Source: an uncultured Bacilli bacterium (lineage in GTDB: Bacteria; Bacillota_I; Bacilli_A; RF39; UBA660). Taken from it: a DNA stretch of 5,097 nucleotides. This document shows positions 1 to 5,097 of this stretch, piece after piece. The stretch's first letter is position 1, and each line of letters opens with the position of its first letter. Both the position numbers and the translations under genes were made by a program. The stretch spans positions 1 through 5,097 of the forward strand of contig CAKOYE010000062.1 in assembly GCA_934130485.1 (NCBI GenBank). The letters run 5' to 3'. The notes under the pieces are model-generated. The model saw only the letters and a program-made list of their open reading frames with translations. It ran no database searches and was not told where the DNA came from.

Positions 1-517
1 AAAAGAATTAGATCATGTAGAAAAAAATCATTGGTGTCCAGATATATATTATTATAAATATGAATATGATGAATATTGCCTTCCTGAAATAATAAATGTA
101 ATTGATGATATTTTAAAGGGTAACGAAGAAAGAATTAATGATTTATTTTCTACAGAGGATATAAAATTTGATATTAATGACTATAGAGACAATAAAGCTT
201 TATATGATGTTATAAATTTAATTAATGATTATAAAATAACAAATAATGAAATTAGTATAAATAGAGCAAAATATATATTAAGAAATTTTAATCATATAAA
301 ACTTGAAGATAAACAAAAAAGCGTTAAAGATTACTATCCTGAACTAATTAAATGTTTTTCCTTTACAAAAAAATCATCTATAAGTAATTTAGAGTTTGAG
401 AAATTAAAAAGTTTTTTAGGTGATGAATGGATTGAAAAAATGACTAATATTTTTGATTATCAGGAAAATTCAGAAAAATTAGTTACTAATCAATATGTTA
501 AAAAATTAATGAAATAA
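1..517 (+). CDS. 3' end of an unrecognised protein (5' truncated by window)
   Basis: The frame beginning at base 2 is open for 171 codons and ends with TAA at 515-517. There is no in-frame ATG, GTG or TTG before ATG 440, so the true start lies upstream of the window. The visible part looks soluble: it has no hydrophobic stretch long enough to span a membrane and is rich in Asn, Lys, Ile, Asp, Glu and Tyr. Near its start it has an aromatic, acidic stretch (a WCPD motif followed by many Tyr), then a segment LPEIINVIDDILKG that looks helical, and a Lys-rich C-terminus ending KKLMK. I recognise no family and assign no function. That it is a real gene is supported by the uninterrupted frame in very AT-rich DNA, where stops arise often by chance, and by a terminator placed exactly at its stop. 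It is probably a separate transcription unit from the ABC operon that follows. Confidence 0.75.
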   Translation, partial: KELDHVEKNHWCPDIYYYKYEYDEYCLPEIINVIDDILKGNEERINDLFSTEDIKFDINDYRDNKALYDVINLINDYKITNNEISINRAKYILRNFNHIKLEDKQKSVKDYYPELIKCFSFTKKSSISNLEFEKLKSFLGDEWIEKMTNIFDYQENSEKLVTNQYVKKLMK

Positions 518-536
518 AGGCTATCTATGCCTTTTT
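516..536 (+). terminator. Short intrinsic terminator at the end of the first gene
   Basis: AAAGGC (516-521) pairs perfectly with GCCTTT (529-534) around a 7-nt loop. The 3' arm runs into a T-rich tract, TTTTTGTTGTTTT, at 532-544. The hairpin begins inside the TAA stop codon. The stem is only 6 bp, with three G-C pairs, so it may be leaky, but its position between two apparently separate genes fits a Rho-independent terminator. Confidence 0.6.
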
Positions 537-537
537 G

Positions 538-566
538 TTGTTTTATAAAAATATATAGAGTATAAT
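538..566 (+). promoter_or_regulatory. Sigma-A-type promoter for the ABC transporter operon
   Basis: TTGTTT at 538-543 (three of six match to TTGACA) lies 17 bp before a perfect TATAAT at 561-566. Transcription would start around 573, giving a leader of roughly 18 nt before the ATG at 591. That leaves room for the Shine-Dalgarno GGAGG at 580-584 but for no leader regulator. The -35 box sits in the T tract of the preceding terminator. Confidence 0.65.
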
Positions 567-590
567 TATATTAACGGTGGGAGGAATTTT

Positions 591-1490
591 ATGTTAATTG
601 TTGATAAAATTACAAAATATTATGGTGATTTTAAAGCAGTAGATAATTTATCATTTAAAGTAAAAGAGGGTGAAATATTTGGCCTTTTAGGTGTAAATGG
701 AGCCGGAAAAACTACTACATTTAGAATGATTATGGGACTTTTAGAACCGACTAGTGGTAGTATTACTTTAGATGGTAAAAAAATCGATTATTCAGTTACT
801 GATAAAATTGGTTTTTTAACTGAAGAGAGAAGTTTATTACTTAAAATGACAGTTAAAGAACAATGTTTATTTTATGGTACTTTAAAAGGTATGAGTGAAA
901 ATGATATTTTAACTAAACTTGATACTTTATTAAATCGTTTTAATATTAGTGAATATAAGGATAAAAAAATAAAGGAATTATCGAAAGGTAATCAACAGAA
1001 AGTACAATTTATAACAGCTATTATAAATGATCCAAAATTACTTATTTTAGATGAACCATTTTCGGGACTAGATCCTATTAATATTGAATTATTTAAAAAT
1101 GTTATACTTGAAATGTCTAAAAAAGGTAGTATGATTATATTTTCATCTCATCAGATGAATCATGTTGAGTTATTTTGTAAAAAAATAGTAGTTATGTTAA
1201 GAGGTAAAGCAGTGCTTGATGGATATATTAGTGATATAAAAGAACAATACAGAAAGAAAAATATTTTAGTTAAAGCAGAAATACCAAAAGATGTATTAGA
1301 GAGTATTGATGGTGTTTTATCGGTAACAGAAAAAGCTGATGAATTTGAGGTTAAAATAGAAAATTCTGATATTGTAGATAATGTATTTAAAGTAGTTAGT
1401 AAATGTAAATGTGTTACTAAATTTGTTGTAGAAGAACCATCATTAAATGAAATTTTTGTTGAGAGGGTTGGTGAAAGCTATGAAAAGTAA
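591..1490 (+). CDS. ABC transporter ATP-binding protein, NatA/YhaQ-like
   Basis: This is the cytoplasmic ATPase that powers the ABC-2 membrane protein encoded next. In 299 residues it has a full nucleotide-binding domain: Walker A GVNGAGKT (34-41), a signature motif LSKGNQQ (130-136), Walker B LLILDEP (150-156) with catalytic Glu155, D-loop SGLD (158-161) and switch His187. Where a Q-loop Gln is usual, it reads FLTEER (75-80), like the L-P-E-E-R version familiar from NatA/YhaQ-type ATPases. After about residue 220 comes a C-terminal extension ending in PSLNEIFVERVG, typical of the DUF4162-type tail of this subfamily. The start at ATG 591 is well supported by GGAGG at 580-584, 6 nt upstream. 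The stop overlaps the permease start by 11 nt. NatA relatives include sodium efflux and drug or peptide exporters. The substrate cannot be read from the sequence, so no gene symbol is given. Confidence 0.93.
   Translation: MLIVDKITKYYGDFKAVDNLSFKVKEGEIFGLLGVNGAGKTTTFRMIMGLLEPTSGSITLDGKKIDYSVTDKIGFLTEERSLLLKMTVKEQCLFYGTLKGMSENDILTKLDTLLNRFNISEYKDKKIKELSKGNQQKVQFITAIINDPKLLILDEPFSGLDPINIELFKNVILEMSKKGSMIIFSSHQMNHVELFCKKIVVMLRGKAVLDGYISDIKEQYRKKNILVKAEIPKDVLESIDGVLSVTEKADEFEVKIENSDIVDNVFKVVSKCKCVTKFVVEEPSLNEIFVERVGESYEK
1470..1474 (+). promoter_or_regulatory. Ribosome binding site that decides the permease start
   Basis: GGTGA lies 5 nt before ATG 1480 and matches the 3' part of the AGGAGGTGA consensus. 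It sits inside the end of the ATPase gene. The upstream in-frame ATG at 1447 has no purine-rich site at a proper distance. A GTG at 1471 with GAGAGG (1461-1466) four nt upstream is a second possibility. Confidence 0.55.
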
Positions 1491-2793
1491 ATTGAACTAC
1501 TTAATTGGAATGAGTTTAAATAGAAAAATAAAAACTAAATGGTTTTTAGTTGCTAATATAATTATAGCAATTGTAATTGTTGGTGTAATTAATATAGATA
1601 GTATTATAACTTTTTTTGGAGGAGATTTCTCGTCAGCTCAAAAAGTATATGTTATCGATAATACAGATAAATCTTATGATATTTTAGAAGAACAATTAAA
1701 TGCATCAGGTCTTGAAATAGTTGATAGTGATACAAAAAAATTTGATGTTGAAAAAACTGATAAAGATGCTAATGAAATAATAGAAGAAGATAAGAAATCA
1801 ATTGTAATAGAATTAAATGAAAGTGAAACTAATGAATTAAAAGCTAAAATAATAAGTCAAAGTTTTATTGAGGCAATTGATTATCAACTTATAACTAATG
1901 CTTTAACTAATACGAAAGTTAGTTTAAATATTTTAGCTTCTGATATATCTATTGAAGAGATTAATAAGTTATATGAACCAATTGAAATTGAACGTGAAAT
2001 TTTAAATGAATCTGAAAAATCTGAAGATGAAAATACAAATATGATTATGACAACTGTTTTTCCAGTAATTATCTTACCATTTTTTATGTTATCAATTTTC
2101 TTAGTTCAGATGATTGGAGCAGAAGTTAACGATGAAAAAACAACTAGAGGAATGGAAATAATTATTTCTAATGTGTCACCAAAAACTCATTTTGCTTCTA
2201 AAGTAATAGCTGGAAACTTATTTGTTTTAATTCAAGGAATTTTACTTGTTTTATTTGCGACTATTGGATTTTTTGTAAGAAAGTTAGTAGGTGGAAGTAG
2301 TATTGCTAATGGACTTGGAACAGAAGTAAGTAATGTAATAAATGATATTTTATCATCTAGTTTAGGTAGCCAGTTAATTTATATAATACCTCTTGTTTTA
2401 ATTTTAATGATTTTAACATTTATAGCTTATTCGCTTATGGCAGGGGTGTTAGCTTCTATGACAACTAATACTGAAGATTTTCAACAACTTCAAACTCCTA
2501 TTATGATTATATCGCTTGTAGGATATTACCTAGCTATGATGGCATCTGTATTTAATGGAGCACTATTTATAAAAATATTTGCATTTATACCATTTATTTC
2601 AGCTATTTTAGCGCCTTCATTATTAATGCTAGGTCAAATTGGAATTTTTCAAATGATAATATCAATTTTGATTATGGTTTTAACAAATTATTTATTAATA
2701 AAATATGGTATGAGAATTTATAAGGTTGGTATTTTAAATTATTCATCAAAAGGATTATGGAAAAAAATGTTTAAGGCGGCTAAAAGTGAGTAA
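1480..2793 (+). CDS. ABC-2 type transporter permease, NatB/YhaP-like
   Basis: This is the membrane half of the exporter whose ATPase is encoded just upstream. From ATG 1480 it is 437 residues. A basic N-terminus is followed by one membrane helix (about 21-39). Then comes a large charged domain (about 40-187), expected outside the membrane, and a C-terminal block of about five or six helices (near 188-212, 240-265, 297-323, 340-358, 364-384 and 387-409). Just after the second helix, EKTTRGMEIIISNVSP (219-234) is the hallmark cytoplasmic segment of NatB-like ABC-2 proteins, expected to contact the ATPase. One helix, a large outer domain and then a helix bundle is the usual NatB arrangement. The frame is also open from ATG 1447, which would add 11 residues, but the ribosome binding site favours 1480. 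The gene overlaps the ATPase gene by 11 nt and the lipoprotein gene by 8 nt, so all three are probably translated together. The substrate is unknown. Confidence 0.9.
   Translation: MKSKLNYLIGMSLNRKIKTKWFLVANIIIAIVIVGVINIDSIITFFGGDFSSAQKVYVIDNTDKSYDILEEQLNASGLEIVDSDTKKFDVEKTDKDANEIIEEDKKSIVIELNESETNELKAKIISQSFIEAIDYQLITNALTNTKVSLNILASDISIEEINKLYEPIEIEREILNESEKSEDENTNMIMTTVFPVIILPFFMLSIFLVQMIGAEVNDEKTTRGMEIIISNVSPKTHFASKVIAGNLFVLIQGILLVLFATIGFFVRKLVGGSSIANGLGTEVSNVINDILSSSLGSQLIYIIPLVLILMILTFIAYSLMAGVLASMTTNTEDFQQLQTPIMIISLVGYYLAMMASVFNGALFIKIFAFIPFISAILAPSLLMLGQIGIFQMIISILIMVLTNYLLIKYGMRIYKVGILNYSSKGLWKKMFKAAKSE
2773..2779 (+). promoter_or_regulatory. Ribosome binding site for the GTG-started lipoprotein gene
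   Basis: AAGGCGG, one mismatch from AAGGAGG, lies 6 nt before GTG 2786 within the end of the permease gene. It supports a GTG start. No in-frame ATG follows until the last few codons of the gene, and a complete lipoprotein signal peptide begins exactly at this GTG. Confidence 0.7.
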
Positions 2794-3208
2794 GATAAAA
2801 AATAAATTAATTTTAAGTTTAGTTTTAATTTTTTCCATAACAGGATGTAATAATAATTATGAAGCAAATATAGATACAAATAAACTATGTAATTGTAACA
2901 AGATAGAAAATTGTGAATGTAAAGGTTTATATCAAACAATTGATTATAATGAAGCCAAAGATTTAATTTATAATGGGAATACATTTTTAATTGATGTAAG
3001 AAGTGAAATTGAATATAATAATTCCCATATAAAGGGCGCTATTTCAATACCATTAGATCAAATAGAAAATATTAATTATGCTAAAAATATTAATTTAATT
3101 GTATATTGCAGAAGTGGATCACGTAGTAAAACTGCCGCTTTAAAATTATTAGATTTAGGATACGTTAATGTTTATGACCTAGGTAGTATGGATAATTGGC
3201 AAGAATAA
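2786..3208 (+). CDS. Rhodanese-domain lipoprotein with a Cys-rich linker
   Basis: This is a small exported sulfurtransferase-like protein of 140 residues that starts with GTG. Residues 1-20 form a lipoprotein signal peptide: Lys-rich start, hydrophobic core about 8-18, and lipobox I-T-G-C with Cys21 as the predicted lipidated residue. The mature protein should therefore sit on the outer face of the membrane. A short linker contains CNCNKIENCEC (35-45), a CXC-X5-CXC pattern. Residues about 49-138 form a single rhodanese domain: IDVRSEIEYNNSHIKGAISIP (69-89 region), then active-site loop CRSGSRS (108-114) with catalytic Cys108, and the ending LGSMDNW (132-138). Single-domain rhodaneses of this type (PspE/GlpE-like) carry a persulfide on the active Cys. 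The natural sulfur donor and acceptor here are unknown. The gene overlaps the ABC-2 permease gene by 8 nt, implying the same operon and perhaps a joint function. Family assignment is secure; the physiological role is not. Confidence 0.9.
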   Translation: MSKIKNKLILSLVLIFSITGCNNNYEANIDTNKLCNCNKIENCECKGLYQTIDYNEAKDLIYNGNTFLIDVRSEIEYNNSHIKGAISIPLDQIENINYAKNINLIVYCRSGSRSKTAALKLLDLGYVNVYDLGSMDNWQE

Positions 3209-3209
3209 T

Positions 3210-3248
3210 CAAAAATTACAAAAAAGTAATTAAATAAAATAATTTTTG
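3210..3248. repeat. AT-rich inverted repeat between the two transcription units
   Basis: CAAAAATTA (3210-3218) and TAATTTTTG (3240-3248) are perfect 9-bp inverted copies 21 nt apart. Inside it a shorter hairpin, AATTAC/GTAATT (3214-3219 with 3226-3231), shares bases with the left arm, so the two structures exclude each other. It starts 2 nt after the lipoprotein stop and ends just before a TATAAT box. It might act as a weak terminator for the ABC operon or as an operator. The stem is nearly all A-T, so it could also be chance in DNA of this composition. Confidence 0.35.
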
Positions 3249-3257
3249 TAGTATAAT
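3230..3257 (+). promoter_or_regulatory. Likely promoter for the PIG-L / YfhO unit
   Basis: A perfect TATAAT lies at 3252-3257, 16 nt before the ATG at 3274. The best -35 candidate is a poor TTAAAT at 3230-3235, with a 16-bp spacer. The stretch AGTATAATTATATT at 3250-3263 is identical to 559-572 in the ABC operon promoter, which supports its being a real promoter core. The mRNA leader would be about 10 nt, holding little more than the ribosome binding site GGTGG at 3265-3269. Confidence 0.5.
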
Positions 3258-3273
3258 TATATTTGGTGGTTAT

Positions 3274-3978
3274 ATGAAAAAAATTATTTTTTTGTGCATT
3301 TTGGCACTTATAAGTCTTACAGCAATAATAATTAAAAATCCTTTGAAAGTTAATAAATCTGATTTAGATTTACGTAATTTTGATGTAGATTTAGAAAATA
3401 TTGATAAAGTTATGATTGTAGCTCATCCAGATGATGATATGATATGGGGAGGATCACACCTAATTGATGATGATTATTTAGTTGTTTGTGTTACTTGTGG
3501 TGGTAGAGAAGATAGAGTTTTAGAATTTAAAAATGTTATGAATGCTACAGGTGATAAGTATATTATGCTTGATTATCCAGATAAAACTAATGGTGAAAGA
3601 GATAATTGGGATACTGTTTATAGTGATATAACAAAAGATATTGAAAGAATTCTTGCAATGAAAGATTGGAAGTTAATAGTTACTCATAATGAAGCTGGTG
3701 AATATGGTCATATTCATCATAAAATGACACATTCCATTGTAAAAAGCGTATATGAAAATAACTATTTAGATAAAGATAATTTATATTTTTTTGGTAAATA
3801 TTATAAAGCAGACAAAATTGATGAAGTAAAGGATAATTTAGAAGAAATTAGTGAAGAAAATTATAACAAAAAGGACGAAATAATTTATAAATACTATACT
3901 AGTCAAAAATCTGTTGCAGATGGATTACATCATATGTTTAAGTATGAAAATTGGACAAAGTATGAAAAAGAAGCATAG
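3274..3978 (+). CDS. Membrane-anchored PIG-L/LmbE family deacetylase
   Basis: The family consists of zinc-dependent amidohydrolases that remove acetyl groups, mostly from N-acetylglucosamine-containing compounds such as GlcNAc-PI and the precursors of mycothiol and bacillithiol. In 234 residues the protein shows an uncleaved-looking hydrophobic N-terminal anchor (4-20), a short linker, then the diagnostic AHPDD motif (50-54). The second metal-site region reads THNEAGEYGHIHH (137-149), with His146 and His149 in the usual H-x-x-H positions. The family's Y-x-SQ-type ending appears as YYTSQKS near 211. Both metal-binding motifs are intact, so an active enzyme is expected. The anchor suggests the catalytic domain is outside the cell, but Lys residues flank it on both sides, so orientation is not certain. 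ATG 3274 has GGTGG 4 nt upstream. The next gene begins 11 nt after the stop, pointing to co-transcription with the YfhO-like protein and a substrate in a cell-surface glycan or lipid. The exact substrate is unknown. Confidence 0.9.
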   Translation: MKKIIFLCILALISLTAIIIKNPLKVNKSDLDLRNFDVDLENIDKVMIVAHPDDDMIWGGSHLIDDDYLVVCVTCGGREDRVLEFKNVMNATGDKYIMLDYPDKTNGERDNWDTVYSDITKDIERILAMKDWKLIVTHNEAGEYGHIHHKMTHSIVKSVYENNYLDKDNLYFFGKYYKADKIDEVKDNLEEISEENYNKKDEIIYKYYTSQKSVADGLHHMFKYENWTKYEKEA

Positions 3979-3989
3979 AAGAGGTATAT

Positions 3990-5097
3990 ATGAATAAATT
4001 AAACAAAAAAGACTATTTAAATTTAACTATTTTAGCCCTATTTGTTTTTTTCATTGTATTAATTATTACAAGAGGAGAATATATATATGGCTCTACTACT
4101 GATTGGAAAGATCAACATTATCTTTTAGCAGAGTATTTTAGAAATTTATTTTATCAAACTGGTAATTTAATTCCAGAATTTGCCTTAAATATTGGTGGAG
4201 GACAAAATATTTTTAACTTTGCTTATTATGGACTTTTAAATCCAATAATAATACTTTCTTATTTTTTACCATTTATTGATATGATGCATTATATAATTAT
4301 ATCAAGTATATTAATTGTAATTATAAGTTCTATATTATTTTATAAATGGTTAAAAAATAATAATGTTAAAACTAGTATTTGTTTCCTTTCAACATTTATA
4401 TTTGTCTCTGCTTCTCCTTTAATTCTACATAGCCATAGACATATTATGTTTATGAATTATATGCCATTTTTATTATTAGGATTAATAGGAATTGATAAGT
4501 ATTTTAAAGATAAAAAATTCTATTTAATTACAATATCAACTTTTTTAATGATTTTCACTAGTTATTATTATAGTGTTTCAGGAATAGTTGTTTTAGGTAT
4601 TTATTATATTTATAAATATTTAAAAGAAAATGAAAAATTTATTATAAAAGAGTTTTTAATTAGTATTTTAAAATTCGCATATTTTATTTTTCTTGGAATT
4701 ATGATTGCGTCTATTTTATTGCTTCCTGTTTTTTCAACAATATTAAACGGACGTGTTAATACAACAAAAGACTTAAATTTGTTATCACTATTTATTCCAA
4801 AAATAGATATAGGATATGTTTTATATAATAGTTATGGTATTGGTCTAACAAGTATTTCTATAATTTCTTTAATTAGTTTAATATTTGATACTAAAAAAGA
4901 AAAAAAGTTTTTAGCATTTACTCTTATAGCAGTTTTTTGTATTCCATTATTTCTATATATATTAAATGGTACACTTTATATTAACGCTAAAGTATTAATT
5001 CCATTATTACCACTTATGTGTTATATAATAAGTTTATGTTTAACTAAAATTGAAGACTTAAAAATTCCAACAAAAAAAATAGTCATTGTGATGTTAG
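3990..5097 (+). CDS. YfhO-family polytopic membrane protein (3' truncated by window)
   Basis: The frame is open from ATG 3990 to the window end: 369 complete codons plus one base, without a stop. GAGG at 3981-3984, 5 nt upstream, supports the start, which lies 11 nt after the PIG-L stop. The protein is strongly hydrophobic. A first helix (about 10-27) is followed by an outer loop with acidic Asp38 and Asp41 (TTDWKDQH), a conserved-looking GGGQN (69-73) and a YYGLLNPIIILSYFLP segment (79-94). Another motif is HSHRHIMFMNYMPF (147-160), followed by many further helices. This pattern fits the bacterial YfhO membrane protein family. In Bacillus, YfhO works with CsbB and GtcA to place sugars on lipoteichoic acid and is considered a GT-C-type glycosyltransferase. 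An acidic residue in the first outer loop is what GT-C enzymes use for catalysis. YfhO proteins are usually around 800 residues or more, so well over half is probably missing. The sugar and acceptor cannot be inferred. Confidence 0.82.
   Translation, partial: MNKLNKKDYLNLTILALFVFFIVLIITRGEYIYGSTTDWKDQHYLLAEYFRNLFYQTGNLIPEFALNIGGGQNIFNFAYYGLLNPIIILSYFLPFIDMMHYIIISSILIVIISSILFYKWLKNNNVKTSICFLSTFIFVSASPLILHSHRHIMFMNYMPFLLLGLIGIDKYFKDKKFYLITISTFLMIFTSYYYSVSGIVVLGIYYIYKYLKENEKFIIKEFLISILKFAYFIFLGIMIASILLLPVFSTILNGRVNTTKDLNLLSLFIPKIDIGYVLYNSYGIGLTSISIISLISLIFDTKKEKKFLAFTLIAVFCIPLFLYILNGTLYINAKVLIPLLPLMCYIISLCLTKIEDLKIPTKKIVIVML

Noticed and set aside
2739..2984. An 81-codon open frame on the minus strand
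   Set aside because: It lies opposite the permease end and the lipoprotein gene, both well supported. Its Tyr/Leu/Asn-rich product looks like a reverse-strand shadow of AT-rich coding DNA.
3214..3231. Inner hairpin AATTAC/GTAATT as a + strand intrinsic terminator
   Set aside because: It is followed by AAATAAAAT, not a T run. The adjoining A tract would only serve a minus-strand transcript, and no minus-strand gene is seen.
4071..4128. Strong-looking ribosome site (AGAGGAGA) followed by ATG 4087
   Set aside because: The ATG is out of frame with the YfhO-like gene and gives only 13 codons before a stop. The purine run is explained by the in-frame Thr-Arg-Gly-Glu codons.
1..5097. Possible use of TGA as tryptophan (Mycoplasma-type code)
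   Set aside because: All tryptophans in the genes are TGG, no reading frame runs through a TGA, and no gene appears broken by one.
1..5097. tRNA, rRNA, riboswitch, CRISPR array or insertion sequence
   Set aside because: The non-coding gaps are 73 nt or shorter, contain no spaced direct repeats or GC-rich structured RNA, and no transposase-like frame is present.

Overview
The window is a very AT-rich, densely packed stretch of bacterial DNA with every recognisable gene on the + strand. The strong A/T bias of the codons, the Gram-positive-type Shine-Dalgarno sites, the lipobox lipoprotein and the YfhO-family membrane protein point to a low-GC Bacillota or a Mycoplasmatota-adjacent lineage, for example an uncultured gut Bacilli. 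All visible tryptophans are TGG and no reading frame needs TGA as a sense codon, so the standard bacterial code is sufficient. I do not assign a genus.

Layout: (1) positions 1-517 hold the 3' end of an unrecognised soluble protein. It is closed by a short hairpin terminator that overlaps its stop codon. (2) A good promoter (TTGTTT - 17 bp - TATAAT) directly after that terminator starts a three-gene operon at 591-3208. It encodes a NatA/YhaQ-like ABC ATPase, its NatB/YhaP-like ABC-2 membrane partner, and a small rhodanese-domain lipoprotein. Each gene overlaps the next by 8-11 nt, which suggests translational coupling. (3) A 65-nt gap contains an AT-rich inverted repeat and a second TATAAT promoter whose core is nearly identical to the first. 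(4) A second unit begins at 3274. It encodes a membrane-anchored PIG-L/LmbE-type deacetylase and, 11 nt further on, a YfhO-family polytopic membrane protein that runs off the window end.

The first operon looks like an exporter paired with a surface sulfurtransferase-like lipoprotein. The second looks like a cell-surface glycan pair: an amidohydrolase family acting on N-acetylglucosamine-type substrates beside a GT-C-type membrane protein linked in Bacillus to lipoteichoic acid glycosylation. These joint roles are inferred from neighbourhood. There is no clear sign of a mobile element, CRISPR array or RNA gene. The most unusual items are the Cys-rich linker in the exported rhodanese and its coupling to an ABC-2 exporter.
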